DNA from: Bacillus sp. OK048 | Lineage (GTDB): Bacteria > Bacillota > Bacilli > Bacillales > Cytobacillaceae | NCBI RefSeq assembly: GCF_900103525.1 | Contig: NZ_FNHN01000008.1 | Location: forward strand, 62,001-126,000 | Direction of reading: 5' to 3' | DNA length: 64,000 nucleotides | Shown here: positions 8,960 to 18,377 of the stretch, one piece after another | How the letters are laid out: every line of letters starts with the position of its first letter | Position numbering within the stretch: position 1 is the stretch's first letter | Translations under genes and position numbers: made by a program | Notes under the pieces: generated by a model | Told to the model about the DNA's origin: nothing | Databases searched by the model: none | The model's input: the letters and a program-made list of their open reading frames with translations, nothing else

Positions 8960-9763
8960 TTGTTAAAAAAAATCGGGTTCATTGGCGCGGGAAAAATGGC
9001 ACAGGCGATGATTGAAGGGATGCTAAAAACAAAGCAAATAGCTAAAGAAAACATTATGGCAAGTGCTATTTCAGAAAAAACGATTGATAAAATGAAAACA
9101 ACCTACCAAATAGCCGCTACAAATAATAATAAAGAAGTTGCTAGGTTTTCGGATATTCTTTTTCTTGCTGTAAAACCTGACTTACATTCAAAGGTCATAG
9201 CGGAGATACGTAACGAGATTAACCGTGATGTCATTATCATAACCATTGCTGCAGGAATTACATTAGCAGACATTGAACATGAATTTGGTTTTGGTATAAA
9301 GACGGTTCGGACTATGCCTAATACCCCTTCATTAGTCGGTGAGGGGATGAGTGCTATTTGTCCGAATGATTTGATGAGTGAAAAGGAAATAATTGAGGTA
9401 GAGTTCATTTTTAATACATTTAGTAAAACCGAAAGAATGGATGAAAAGTTAATGGATGCCATTCCGGCAATAAGTGGGTCATCACCTGCATATGTGTATA
9501 TGTTCATTGAAGCATTAGCAGATGGAGGTGTGAAGCAGGGAATCCCACGAGATCAGGCATATCGGCTAGCAGCACAGTCTGTGCTCGGTGCGGCTAAAAT
9601 GGTACTTGAAACTAAACTTCACCCAGGTGTACTTAAAGATAATGTTTGTACCCCAGGCGGAGCAACAATAGAAGCAGTTGCGACACTGGAGAAAGAGCAA
9701 TTTCGCGGATCTGTCCTAGCAGCAATGGAAAGTTGTACAAAAAAGGTAAAGTCCCTAAATTAA
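8960..9763 (+). CDS. proI: Pyrroline-5-carboxylate reductase
   Basis: 267-residue NAD(P)H-dependent enzyme for the last step of proline synthesis. It has an N-terminal Rossmann motif GFIGAGKMAQAM, an internal TMPNTPSLVGEGM and the C-terminal signature CTPGGATIEAVATLE. It resembles B. subtilis ProI (YqjO) more than ProG, though I cannot separate the paralogues firmly. The start is TTG at 8960 behind AAAGGAGTGG (8946-8955). The gene has its own terminator and no biosynthetic neighbours. Confidence 0.93.
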   Translation: MLKKIGFIGAGKMAQAMIEGMLKTKQIAKENIMASAISEKTIDKMKTTYQIAATNNNKEVARFSDILFLAVKPDLHSKVIAEIRNEINRDVIIITIAAGITLADIEHEFGFGIKTVRTMPNTPSLVGEGMSAICPNDLMSEKEIIEVEFIFNTFSKTERMDEKLMDAIPAISGSSPAYVYMFIEALADGGVKQGIPRDQAYRLAAQSVLGAAKMVLETKLHPGVLKDNVCTPGGATIEAVATLEKEQFRGSVLAAMESCTKKVKSLN

Positions 9764-9796
9764 TATAGTTCTGGTCTTCTACTAACAGTCAAAAAA

Positions 9797-9822
9797 AAGA
9801 GGATGGAAAAACCATCCTCTTT
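9797..9822. terminator. Bidirectional terminator between proI and pit
   Basis: A stem of AAAGAGGATGG with CCATCCTCTTT sits between the convergent genes, flanked by an A-tract on the left. Confidence 0.75.
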
Positions 9823-9832
9823 AATCATGATA

Positions 9833-10825
9833 CTAAAAGAAAAGATTTATGATAAAATAAGAAATTGCTGCTACTCCAGCTGAAATAGGAAGGGTAATGA
9901 CCCAAGTAATCAGCATTCTTTGGGCTGTATCCCATTTTACACCTTTAAGACGATGTGCTGAACCAACCCCTAAAATACCGGAAGAAATAACATGTGTCGT
10001 ACTAACGGGTACATGTAAGAACGTAGCACCAAAAATGACAGCTGCACCAGTTAAATCCGCTGCTACTCCGTTAATCGGCCTGATTTTCATGATTTTTCCA
10101 CCAACAGTTTTAATAATCTTCCATCCTCCGACAGATGTACCTAATCCCATTGCCAGCGCACAGGAGAATTGTACCCAAAACGGAACATCTGCATTGCTAC
10201 CAAGATAACCATTAGCAATTAACGCCATTGTGATTATCCCCATTGCTTTTTGAGCATCATTCGTTCCATGAGAATACGATTGAAGTGCAGCTGTAGCAAT
10301 TTGCATATAACGGAAATTCCGATTTGTTTTCGGTAAATTGGCATTTTTAAATACCACTTTAAAAATACTGTAAACAATAAAACCAACTGCAAAAGCTAAG
10401 AGTGGTGAAATTAATAATGCTTGAATAATCTTCAAAAATCCAGAATAGTTAAGGGCACCAAAACCAGCTGATGCAAGCGCCGCACCGGCAATTGAACCAA
10501 TCAGTGCATGAGAGGAACTGCTTGGAATTCCAAAATACCAAGTTAGTAAATTCCAAAATATTGCTGCAATCAGCGCTGCAAGAATAACCACCGACCCATT
10601 TTCAAGTGTAAATGGATCAACAATATCCTTAGAAATGGATTTAGCTACACCTGTAAACGTCATTGCCCCCACAAAATTCATAATTGCCGCTAATAGAATG
10701 GCGTGCCGTGGTCTTAGTGCTTTTGTAGAAACAGAGGTTGCAATTGAGTTAGCCGTATCATGAAAACCATTAATAAAGTCAAATGTAAGGGCACCAATGA
10801 CAACTAAAATAATTAATATATCCAT
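9833..10825 (-). CDS. pit: Low-affinity inorganic phosphate transporter (PiT family)
   Basis: 330-residue integral membrane protein of ten or more helices. The duplicated PiT signature is present: DFINGFHDTANSIAT near residue 15, and a second copy with SYSHGTNDAQKAMGI near residue 185. It takes up phosphate, usually as a metal-phosphate with protons. It starts 11 nt after the stop of the DUF47 gene, with AAGGAGC in that gap, so the two form an operon. DUF47-Pit pairs are common in bacteria. Confidence 0.95.
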   Translation of the reverse strand: MDILIILVVIGALTFDFINGFHDTANSIATSVSTKALRPRHAILLAAIMNFVGAMTFTGVAKSISKDIVDPFTLENGSVVILAALIAAIFWNLLTWYFGIPSSSSHALIGSIAGAALASAGFGALNYSGFLKIIQALLISPLLAFAVGFIVYSIFKVVFKNANLPKTNRNFRYMQIATAALQSYSHGTNDAQKAMGIITMALIANGYLGSNADVPFWVQFSCALAMGLGTSVGGWKIIKTVGGKIMKIRPINGVAADLTGAAVIFGATFLHVPVSTTHVISSGILGVGSAHRLKGVKWDTAQRMLITWVITLPISAGVAAISYFIINLFF

Positions 10826-10836
10826 TTGTTTGCTCC

Positions 10837-11451
10837 TTAGGCATTTTTCATGATGATGGTTTCAAGTGTATTGGCAACGGCTTGACAGCTGTCTGCAATA
10901 TCCTCAAGATTTTCGTAAATTTCTTTATATTGTATAATACGGATTGGATCTTTTTCTACTGTAAACAACTGCTTAATGGACTGACGAAGGATATTATCGC
11001 ATTTTGATTCATAATCTTTTATTTTGATTGCATGTTCTCTCATTTGTGGAAGTTTCTTATTGGCTAACAATTCCATCGCTTTATCAATTTCATGAACACT
11101 AGATTTTATGGCAGCAACAAATTGAAGCATAAAATCATCTGCTTGGGTAATGGAATACATTTCAAATAATGCTGCCGTAGCTTCTAAACCATCAAGAACA
11201 TCATCCATGCTATTTGCTAGATGAAGAATATCTTCACGCTCAATAGGAGTGATAAAGGCATCATTTAATTGTTTAATTACTTCATGAACAAAGGAATCTC
11301 CCTTCGTTTCAATCTCTTTCATCTTTTCAGAGAAGATTTTCAAATCACTTACATTTTTTAATTTATATTCAGCAAAGTAATTTGCTCCTTCCTTTAAGTT
11401 AGAAGAAATATTACTTAATAAAGCAGAAAATTTATCAACCTTTTTTGCCAT
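10837..11451 (-). CDS. DUF47 (PhoU-like) accessory protein of the Pit transporter
   Basis: 204-residue, mostly helical cytosolic protein of the DUF47 family, related to PhoU. The pattern LANSMDDVLDGLEATA and the spaced Glu/Asp pairs (IEREDI, YENLEDIADSCQ) are the metal-binding helices of this fold. The ATG at 11449-11451 is chosen for its AGGGGGAT ribosome site; the frame runs on upstream without one. It is cotranscribed with pit and likely modulates it, which is an inference from family genetics. Confidence 0.88.
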   Translation of the reverse strand: MAKKVDKFSALLSNISSNLKEGANYFAEYKLKNVSDLKIFSEKMKEIETKGDSFVHEVIKQLNDAFITPIEREDILHLANSMDDVLDGLEATAALFEMYSITQADDFMLQFVAAIKSSVHEIDKAMELLANKKLPQMREHAIKIKDYESKCDNILRQSIKQLFTVEKDPIRIIQYKEIYENLEDIADSCQAVANTLETIIMKNA

Positions 11452-11765
11452 TTTGAATCCCCCTAAAAGTATGTAAAAAGTTTTTACACCGACGAACAAC
11501 ATTGTATCGAAAAATGACGAATAAAAATACAAAAAGTTAACGTAATTTACAAAAACTTAACAAAAGAAAATTCAGTAAATTGCCAATAGAATCATCTTTA
11601 CTCATTTTTTTAATGTAACCTTAAGAAAATAAATTATGTTATTTTTGTACTAAGTATTTTCTATGCATGTTTCATAGAAAAATGGGTACTTTAAAGGTAC
11701 ACAGGGAAATGTTTATTATTAGTTCTGTGTTATAAAATGAATGTTCACAAAAAGGAGTGTTCAAT
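11452..11765. other. Divergent intergenic region between the pit operon and the GlsB gene
   Basis: This 314-bp gap holds promoters for both directions. Three PhoP-box-like hexamers, TTAACG (11537), TTTACA (11546) and TTAACA (11557), are spaced by about ten bases. A perfect 9-bp inverted repeat, TTTTCTATG (11657-11665) with CATAGAAAA (11673-11681), lies nearer the GlsB gene and could be an operator. No gene is evident. Confidence 0.4.
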
Positions 11766-12023
11766 ATGAGTTTCATTTGGGCATTAATCGTAGGCGGAGT
11801 GATTGGCTGGTTAGCTGGTCTAATTATGGGTAGAGATATTCCAGGTGGTATCATTGGTAATATTATTGCGGGGTTTGTTGGTGCATGGCTAGGGACTTTA
11901 CTTTTAGGAAATTGGGGACCAAATGTTGCCAATTTTGCAATTATCCCAGCCATTATCGGATCGATAGTCCTGGTCTTCCTGTTATCACTTATCATGAGAG
12001 GATTTAGGAAAACAGACAGATAA
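11766..12023 (+). CDS. GlsB/YeaQ/YmgE-family stress-response membrane protein
   Basis: 85-residue protein with three hydrophobic segments and the family's Gly-rich pattern GGVIGWLAGLIMG ... GGIIGNIIAGFVGAWLG. Members are transglycosylase-associated small membrane proteins induced by stress; their molecular role is unknown. AAAGGAG (11751-11757) precedes the ATG by 8 nt, so the in-frame GTG at 11757 is unlikely. A repeat element begins five bases after the stop. Confidence 0.9.
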   Translation: MSFIWALIVGGVIGWLAGLIMGRDIPGGIIGNIIAGFVGAWLGTLLLGNWGPNVANFAIIPAIIGSIVLVFLLSLIMRGFRKTDR

Positions 12024-12027
12024 ATAA

Positions 12028-12176
12028 GAAAAGCGCAAGCGCCCTGGTCAGCGGCGTATGGCCTGGAGGGCTTCAACCGAGATAAAGGAAACACGAAGAG
12101 CCGGAGGCGATTCGATGTTGACTTATCGTAGGGCGGAGAGCGAAGGACACTAGCCGCTAGGGGCTGGAGCTGGACA
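12028..12176 (-). repeat. Structured REP-like repeat, long variant, reverse orientation
   Basis: A GC-rich 149-bp segment in AT-rich surroundings. Read on the minus strand it begins TGTCCAGCTCCAGC and ends GCGCTTGCGCTTTTC, the same ends as the copies at 42922-43042 and 56541-56662, but with a longer and different interior. It lies between the GlsB gene and the terminator of the pseudouridine synthase gene. Confidence 0.75.
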
Positions 12177-12212
12177 GTAAACTAAGTTCAAAAACTTATA
12201 CTTTCTTATCTT

Positions 12213-12246
12213 TTAAAAAGGGTCTCCCATCCACGGAGGCCCTTTT
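12213..12246 (-). terminator. Terminator of the pseudouridine synthase gene
   Basis: On the minus strand a 10-bp stem (AAGGGCCTCC with GGGAGACCCTT, one wobble) is followed by a T-tract ending at 12213. Confidence 0.75.
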
Positions 12247-12249
12247 GTT

Positions 12250-13167
12250 TTATAATGTATAGACGTCAATCCCATTGAAAATAGGAGGTTGATCAATAAA
12301 CGGTGCATAGCAGATAATTTCTTCTCCAGTAATGGGGTGTGTGAATTCTAATTTTGTCGCGTGAAGTGCCTGCCTTTTATAAAGTGGTTTCCCTCCATAT
12401 AATATATCCCCAACTAAAGGGTGACCTATGTGACTAAAATGAACACGGATCTGATGGGTCCTCCCGGTTTCAAGCCAGCACTTGACATAAGAGTTACCCT
12501 TCTCTTCTTTAATGAATTGATAATTTGTTACGGCCTCCTGACCAGTTGGAGAAACTCTTCGTCTTGTCGGATGATGGCGGTCACGTCCTATTGGCTCATG
12601 AATAGTCCCTTTCTTTAGTTCTAATCGGCCCTGCACGATCGCTAGATAAGTCCTTTTAATTTGACGCTTTTCGAGCATTCTATCCAGGATTGCACCAGCT
12701 ATTGAATGTTTTGCAAAAAGGATAGCACCGGTAGTATCCTTGTCTAAACGATGTATCTGCTGCACTTTACTATTTTCGCCTTTTGATTCCAAATAGAATT
12801 GTGCTGCATTTAAAAGTGTGTTTCTATCTGTTTCTTCATTAGGATGTGTGTTCATAAAACCTGGTTTATTAAAAACAATCACATGATCATCTTCAAACAA
12901 TACTTGAACATCATAGAAAAAAGGAGGTACAGAACTATTTTCCTCATCTCCAAATAGTTTAACAAGAACTTTATCGCCTAATACAAGTGGTAAATTCCAA
13001 TTCGCTCTATTTCCATTTACTAGTACTTTATGTTCCATCCGAAATAAATGAGTTAGTTTCCTTGGGACCTCCCAGCCGTTTCGGAAGATATCCTCAATGG
13101 TTTTTCCTTGCCATTTTACTGGTGTAATAATTTCCATCCATTGGCCTTTTCGTGTGTGTTTAACCAT
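12250..13167 (-). CDS. yhcT: RluA-family pseudouridine synthase (YhcT-like)
   Basis: 305-residue enzyme converting uridine to pseudouridine in rRNA or tRNA. The catalytic Asp lies in HRLDKDTTGAILFAK near residue 125, and RTHQIRVHFSHIGHPLVGD is the conserved C-terminal block. An S4-like N-terminal region (IEDIFRNGWEVPRKLTHLF) is present. The ATG at 13165-13167 follows AAAGGAGTAAAA. It is adjacent to yhcU as in B. subtilis. The precise target base cannot be read from the sequence. Confidence 0.9.
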   Translation of the reverse strand: MVKHTRKGQWMEIITPVKWQGKTIEDIFRNGWEVPRKLTHLFRMEHKVLVNGNRANWNLPLVLGDKVLVKLFGDEENSSVPPFFYDVQVLFEDDHVIVFNKPGFMNTHPNEETDRNTLLNAAQFYLESKGENSKVQQIHRLDKDTTGAILFAKHSIAGAILDRMLEKRQIKRTYLAIVQGRLELKKGTIHEPIGRDRHHPTRRRVSPTGQEAVTNYQFIKEEKGNSYVKCWLETGRTHQIRVHFSHIGHPLVGDILYGGKPLYKRQALHATKLEFTHPITGEEIICYAPFIDQPPIFNGIDVYTL

Positions 13168-13305
13168 TTTTACTCCTTTAAACTTAAGATTTCTCTTGAA
13201 TGATGACGTGGTTATAATTACCACCGAATATTAACCATCAAATATGCTATTCTTATGTATATATATTACGATAAACTTTATTGTTATCGCAAAGGTGGGT
13301 TACAA

Positions 13306-13692
13306 GTGAAAATTGTCTTTGCCTCGACGCCAGGTCAGGAAGAAGAAATTAGTGGACTTGTGAGGTATATCTATTCAACTGTTTTTCCACTCTATTTTAC
13401 GGATAAGGAAATTAGTGAGTTTGAACAATTAAAAGTATTGCATACTCCAGATGACTTTAATACATTAAAGGATGCTTTTCAAGTAATGACAAGTTTGCAA
13501 ACGGTGATTTCAATCCTTGAGTCTCCAACTCTTGAGAATCAGTATGAAGCATTATTTAATAAAAATGCCACCACCTTACAAGAGTTTGGTCTTTTCTTTC
13601 CGTTTGAGTTTGAACAATTTGTTGAAGCTAAGAATTTGAAAAACAGTGTGTTTAGTATTTATATCAAAGCTGCAAATGAACTACTTATCTAA
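13306..13692 (+). CDS. yhcU: DUF5365 protein YhcU
   Basis: 128-residue protein without a signal peptide or clear membrane helix, resembling B. subtilis YhcU (start VKIVFAST). Its function is unknown. GTG at 13306 is chosen because AAAGGTGGG (13291-13299) stands 6 nt before it; the longer upstream frame (from 13255) has no ribosome site. It is divergent from yhcT and ends at a good terminator. Confidence 0.75.
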   Translation: MKIVFASTPGQEEEISGLVRYIYSTVFPLYFTDKEISEFEQLKVLHTPDDFNTLKDAFQVMTSLQTVISILESPTLENQYEALFNKNATTLQEFGLFFPFEFEQFVEAKNLKNSVFSIYIKAANELLI

Positions 13693-13701
13693 TTATCGAG
13701 G

Positions 13702-13731
13702 AAAATGTCTGCCATTGCAGGCATTTTTTTT
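13702..13731 (+). terminator. Terminator after yhcU
   Basis: Stem AAATGTCTGC with GCAGGCATTT and loop CATT, followed by eight T. Confidence 0.85.
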
Positions 13732-13839
13732 ATTAATTAGCCTTGGAACTAACAGAGATACAATATACAATAAATAGGTGTAAGGTTATTGGGAATATCA
13801 AACAATATGAAATATGGATATATTAAGGAGGAGTAAATT

Positions 13840-15582
13840 ATGGATTGGAAAGAAAATGCAAAAAGGTGGCTTGAATTTGCTACTTTAGATGAAGAGTTAA
13901 AGCAGCAGCTTGAGGAAATCAAGAACGATGATAAACAACTTGAAGAGGTTTTTTATAAAAATCTTGAGTTTGGTACTGGTGGAATGCGAGGAGAGATTGG
14001 GGTAGGGACCAATCGGATGAACCTATATACAGTCCGCAAAGCTTCTGCTGGATTAGCGGCATACATAGACGAACAAGGTAGTGAGGCAAAACAACGTGGA
14101 GTGGTCATTGCCTACGATTCCAGACATAAATCTCCAGAGTTTTGTATAGAGGCAGCCAAAACACTTGCCACCAAAGGGATAAAAACATATGTATTTGATG
14201 AATTAAGACCAACTCCTGAACTATCATTTGCTTTAAGACAATTAAACGCTTTTTCCGGAATTGTTATTACTGCTAGCCATAACCCGCCCGAATACAATGG
14301 CTATAAAGTATATGGTTCTGACGGTGGTCAGCTACCACCTGATGCAGCAGATGAGGTAATCGCAAAAGTAAACGAAATAGAAAATGAATTATTAATTGAA
14401 GTAGGCACGGAGGAAAATCTTAGGGAACTAGGGTTAATAAACACAATCGGTGCTAAGATTGACCAAGCTTATATTGAAAAACTAAAAACCATTTCTGAAA
14501 ATCCATCCATAGCGAATGAAACAGATGTAAAAATCGTATTTACACCATTGCATGGTACAGCCAATAAACCTGTTCGTGCTGCATTAGAGGCATTGGGATA
14601 TACGAATGTAACCGTTGTGAAGGAACAGGAGCTGCCAGATCCTGAATTTTCAACTGTGAAAAGTCCAAATCCAGAAGAACATGCTGCCTTTGAATTAGCC
14701 ATTCGGGATGGTAAAAAAGTAGGAGCAGATCTCTTAATTGCAACAGACCCAGATGCAGACCGTTTGGGAATCGCTGTTCTTAATCCTGATGGGGAGTATG
14801 TAGTGTTAACTGGGAACCAAACAGGGGCATTATTGTTAGATTATATCCTCACGCAAAAACAAAGCAAAGGTACTCTACCGACAAATGGAGTTGTCCTAAA
14901 AACGATAGTGACATCGGAAATTGGCAGGGAAATTGCGCAAGCTTACAATTTAACTACCATTGACGTGTTAACAGGCTTTAAATTTATTGCTGAAAAGATT
15001 AAGGAATATGAGTTTACTGGAGAGCACTCTTTCTTATTTGGTTATGAAGAAAGTTATGGTTATTTAATTGGAGACTTTGCACGGGATAAGGATGCCGTTC
15101 AAGCTGCTGTGCTGGCGGTAGAAGTGTGTGCTTACTATAAAAAACAGGGTAAATCACTATACGAAGGCTTAATGCAAGTATTTGAAAAGTATGGGTATTA
15201 CCAGGAAGGTTTAAGATCGTTAACATTAAAGGGAAAAGAAGGTGCTGAACAGATTCAGCAGATTTTAGCTTCTTTCCGTTCAGAGCCTATAAGGAAACTG
15301 GGTGACTTGACTATTTCAATGTCAGAGGATTACTTGACTGGCATTCGCCATACAGCAAATGGTGAGGAAAAAATCGATTTACCGAAGTCTAATGTCTTAA
15401 AATATTCCTTCACTGATGGTTCGTGGGTTTGCTTGAGACCATCCGGTACTGAGCCAAAAGTGAAATTTTACTTCGGTGTGAATAGTAATCGTTTGGAGGA
15501 AAGTAAACGTAAATTAGTTGATATTGAAAAAGACTTTATGGGACTTGTTGACGAAAAAATTAAAATGGTAACAGGTAACTAA
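13840..15582 (+). CDS. pgcA: Alpha-phosphoglucomutase
   Basis: 580-residue phosphohexomutase interconverting glucose-6-phosphate and glucose-1-phosphate, which feeds UDP-glucose for glucolipids and wall polymers. The phosphoserine loop [13 protein letters not shown] is near residue 145, the metal loop DPDADR near 304, the sugar loop GYEESYGY near 400, and the phosphate-binding [12 protein letters not shown] near the C-terminus. AAGGAGGAG precedes the ATG by 6 nt. Length and motifs match B. subtilis PgcA (YhxB). Confidence 0.95.
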   Translation: MDWKENAKRWLEFATLDEELKQQLEEIKNDDKQLEEVFYKNLEFGTGGMRGEIGVGTNRMNLYTVRKASAGLAAYIDEQGSEAKQRGVVIAYDSRHKSPEFCIEAAKTLATKGIKTYVFDELRPTPELSFALRQLNAFSGIVITASHNPPEYNGYKVYGSDGGQLPPDAADEVIAKVNEIENELLIEVGTEENLRELGLINTIGAKIDQAYIEKLKTISENPSIANETDVKIVFTPLHGTANKPVRAALEALGYTNVTVVKEQELPDPEFSTVKSPNPEEHAAFELAIRDGKKVGADLLIATDPDADRLGIAVLNPDGEYVVLTGNQTGALLLDYILTQKQSKGTLPTNGVVLKTIVTSEIGREIAQAYNLTTIDVLTGFKFIAEKIKEYEFTGEHSFLFGYEESYGYLIGDFARDKDAVQAAVLAVEVCAYYKKQGKSLYEGLMQVFEKYGYYQEGLRSLTLKGKEGAEQIQQILASFRSEPIRKLGDLTISMSEDYLTGIRHTANGEEKIDLPKSNVLKYSFTDGSWVCLRPSGTEPKVKFYFGVNSNRLEESKRKLVDIEKDFMGLVDEKIKMVTGN

Positions 15583-15626
15583 TTTTTAGCGCATCTTAGT
15601 ATTTCAACATGAAAGGGAAGAAGAGA

Positions 15627-16349
15627 ATGTTAAATGGGCAAATAGCGATTGTTACGGGTGCTTCAAGAGGAATTGGCAAAGAAATTGCTGTTAAACTTGC
15701 TGAGCAAGGAATGAAATTAGCAATAATCGGTAGTTCAGCACAAATTTCAGAAACGACTAACGAACTAAAGGATAAAGGATTTCCTTATATACTGCCCATT
15801 CAGGCTGATGTTTCTAAAGAAGAAGACTTACAGCAAGTAGTTAAGAAGACCATCGAAGAATACGGTCAAGTGGATTTATTGGTTAATAATGCTGGTGTCG
15901 GATTCTTTAAATTAACAGAGGATGTATCACTTGAAGAATGGAAAAAGGTGTTTGAAGTAAATGTTCAAGGCGTGTTTCTTGCAACGAAAGCCGTTCTGCC
16001 TCATATGAAAGAGCGAAAATCAGGCACCATCATTACAATAGCATCTGATGTGGCCAGGTATACGATTCCGAACGGTGCAGCGTATACGGCTACAAAATAT
16101 GCTGTACAAGGTTTTTCTGGTTCTGTTGCACAGGAAGTACGAGAATATGGCATTCGGGTTGGCACAATTAATCCAGGGATGGTGGATACGTATTTTGCTG
16201 AATCTACACAGGGTCTACCCGAGAAACAAGATTGGCTAAAAGTTGAAGATATTGCAAATGCCGTTGTTTATATGGCATCAGCACCTAAGTATATGCTAAT
16301 TGATGAAATCGTACTTCATCCGCTTGTACAGCAATATCCAATTGCCTAA
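15627..16349 (+). CDS. SDR-family oxidoreductase (3-ketoacyl-ACP reductase-like)
   Basis: 240-residue short-chain dehydrogenase with cofactor motif TGASRGIG near residue 11, NNAG near 88 and the catalytic YTATK near 153, preceded by the expected Ser. The ATG at 15627 has GAAAGGGAAG upstream, while the in-frame ATG at 15609 has no ribosome site. It lies 44 nt after pgcA with no terminator between, so they may share a transcript. The substrate is unknown; a housekeeping FabG role is unlikely outside the fab cluster. Confidence 0.85.
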   Translation: MLNGQIAIVTGASRGIGKEIAVKLAEQGMKLAIIGSSAQISETTNELKDKGFPYILPIQADVSKEEDLQQVVKKTIEEYGQVDLLVNNAGVGFFKLTEDVSLEEWKKVFEVNVQGVFLATKAVLPHMKERKSGTIITIASDVARYTIPNGAAYTATKYAVQGFSGSVAQEVREYGIRVGTINPGMVDTYFAESTQGLPEKQDWLKVEDIANAVVYMASAPKYMLIDEIVLHPLVQQYPIA

Positions 16350-16364
16350 AATAATTACTATTTT

Positions 16365-16396
16365 AAAACGGCTTCCTAGATGGAAGCCGTTTTTTG
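16365..16396 (+). terminator. Terminator after the SDR gene
   Basis: A 12-bp perfect stem AAAACGGCTTCC with GGAAGCCGTTTT and a 5-nt loop, with T-tract. Confidence 0.9.
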
Positions 16397-16458
16397 GTGG
16401 AATTCTTTGGTCCGGTTGGTAAACTTTCTCTCAACAATTATGGTATCCGCTTTTTATT

Positions 16459-16713
16459 TCAGGAAAGACTATACATCGGTACCTCATCATTTTCAGGATC
16501 AATGGTTTCGTTAGCATGGTCGATATAACGAAGTAGTGAATATAATTTGTTTTCAATTACTGAATAGTCACGTTCAAAGTGATAAGCATGCAGGAATTGC
16601 TCAATCCGCTTTGATAACAATTGGTCTTTTGTTCGTACCATGAGTATCAGCAAATTATCCCATTCAGAGCGATGTGTATAATACAACGCCCGGTCATAAT
16701 CCATTTTAATCAT
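16459..16713 (-). CDS. yhdB: YhdB-like small protein
   Basis: 84-residue acidic protein resembling B. subtilis YhdB; its function is unknown. The DYDRALYYTHRSEWDNLLILM start is the recognisable part. AAGGAGGAG lies about 11 nt before the ATG at 16711-16713; a second ATG three codons on is possible. It is divergent from spoVR, the arrangement also seen in B. subtilis. Confidence 0.75.
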   Translation of the reverse strand: MIKMDYDRALYYTHRSEWDNLLILMVRTKDQLLSKRIEQFLHAYHFERDYSVIENKLYSLLRYIDHANETIDPENDEVPMYSLS

Positions 16714-16866
16714 TTGTTTTGTCTCCTCCTTACTAGGAGTTGAAGTTATTTTATGATATTTTGCAGATAACTTTCACAGAAAATGTTGGACAATCCGATA
16801 TAACGCTGTTTTCAACTTTTACCTGTATAACAAGTAAAGTATTGGTTTAGAATTTTACATCTTGTT

Positions 16867-16895
16867 TCATCATTCCTAGATTTACTTCATACATT
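16867..16895 (+). promoter_or_regulatory. Candidate sigma-E promoter of spoVR
   Basis: CATACATT (16888-16895) fits the sigma-E -10 consensus CATACANT exactly. TCATCATT (16867-16874), 13 bp upstream, is a partial match to the -35 element. spoVR is under sigma-E control in B. subtilis. Confidence 0.5.
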
Positions 16896-16923
16896 GTGGT
16901 AAGAGGTAAAAGGGGGAATGGAG

Positions 16924-18333
16924 ATGAATGGGGACGATCGCAAAGCACTTGAATACGCAATTAGTGAGATTACCGAAATTGCCCGTGGATTTGGTTTAGA
17001 TTTTTATCCTATGCGTTATGAAATTTGTCCAGCAGAAATCATATATACGTTTGGTGCCTATGGTATGCCGACAAGATTTTCGCACTGGAGCTTTGGGAAG
17101 CAATTCCATAAAATGAAGCTGCATTATGACTTAGGACTAAGCAAAATATACGAACTGGTTATTAATTCAAATCCATGTTATGCATTCTTATTAGATTCCA
17201 ATGCCCTTATACAGAACAAATTAATCGTTGCACACGTACTTGCCCATTGCGATTTCTTTAAAAATAATGTTCGTTTCCAAAATACAAAACGAGATATGGT
17301 TGAAAGCATGTCTGCAACTGCAGAAAGAATCCGTCTTTATGAAATACAATTTGGCAAAAAGGAAGTCGAGACGTTCCTAGATGCAGTGCTGGCGATTGAT
17401 GAACATATTGATCCTTCATTAATGAGACCAAAACTGGCATGGTCTCTTGAGGATGAATTGGAAGACGAAATACAACCATCTGCATCACCTTATGATGATT
17501 TATGGAAGTTAGATGACAAAGACAAGAAGCAGTCAAATCAGCCAAGGAAAAAACAATTTCCGCCTAAACCAGAAAAGGATTTGTTATTATTTATTGAAAG
17601 CTATAGTCGAGAGCTGACGGATTGGCAGCGGGATATTTTGACAATGATGCGCGAAGAAATGCTATATTTTTGGCCGCAGCTTGAAACAAAAATCATGAAT
17701 GAAGGCTGGGCATCTTATTGGCACCAAAGAATCATTAGAGAGATGGACTTAACCAGTGGTGAAGCGATTGAGTTTGCCAAGTTAAATGCAGGAGTTGTTC
17801 AGCCATCAAAAACAGGGATCAACCCATACTATCTTGGCATTAAGATATTTGAGGATATTGAAGAACGATACGATAATCCGACAGAAGAAATGATAAGAAG
17901 GGGTGTTAAGCCTGGTTCTGGCCGTGAAAAAATGTTTGAGGTCCGCGAAGTAGAATCAGATATTTCGTTCTTGCGAAATTATTTAAATAAAGATCTTGTG
18001 ATGAGAGAGGATATGTATCTTTTTCAAAAACAAGGAAGAGATTATAAAATAGTTGATAAACAATGGGAACAGGTTCGTGATCAGTTGGTTAATATGCGTG
18101 TAAATGGAGGGTTCCCATACATTACTGTCAATGATGGTGACTACTTGAAAAACGGCGAACTTTATTTAAAGCATTGGTTTGAGGGGATTGAACTAGATGT
18201 GAAATATCTAGAAAAGGTTTTGCCTTATATCCATCAATTATGGGGAAGACCTGTTCACATTGAAACCATGATTGAAGAGCGGAGAATGTTGTTTTCCTAT
18301 GATGGGAAAGGTGTTCACAGGAAGTATCAGTAA
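16924..18333 (+). CDS. spoVR: Stage V sporulation protein R
   Basis: 469-residue SpoVR family protein needed for normal spore cortex formation in B. subtilis and made in the mother cell. Length agrees with the 468 residues there. Family landmarks are [19 protein letters not shown] near residue 97, the [12 protein letters not shown] motif near 260 and [20 protein letters not shown] near 300. The ATG at 16924 is chosen because AAAAGGGGG (16908-16916) is too close to the ATG two codons earlier. It is monocistronic. Its biochemical activity is unknown. Confidence 0.95.
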   Translation: MNGDDRKALEYAISEITEIARGFGLDFYPMRYEICPAEIIYTFGAYGMPTRFSHWSFGKQFHKMKLHYDLGLSKIYELVINSNPCYAFLLDSNALIQNKLIVAHVLAHCDFFKNNVRFQNTKRDMVESMSATAERIRLYEIQFGKKEVETFLDAVLAIDEHIDPSLMRPKLAWSLEDELEDEIQPSASPYDDLWKLDDKDKKQSNQPRKKQFPPKPEKDLLLFIESYSRELTDWQRDILTMMREEMLYFWPQLETKIMNEGWASYWHQRIIREMDLTSGEAIEFAKLNAGVVQPSKTGINPYYLGIKIFEDIEERYDNPTEEMIRRGVKPGSGREKMFEVREVESDISFLRNYLNKDLVMREDMYLFQKQGRDYKIVDKQWEQVRDQLVNMRVNGGFPYITVNDGDYLKNGELYLKHWFEGIELDVKYLEKVLPYIHQLWGRPVHIETMIEERRMLFSYDGKGVHRKYQ

Positions 18334-18340
18334 ATGAACT

Positions 18341-18366
18341 GGCAGCTATTGTAGTCAATAGCTGCC
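18341..18366. terminator. Hairpin between convergent spoVR and the DUF4015 gene
   Basis: A perfect 11-bp stem GGCAGCTATTG with CAATAGCTGCC and a 4-nt loop, lacking a good U-tract on either side. Confidence 0.6.
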
Positions 18367-18377
18367 TAAATTCATCC

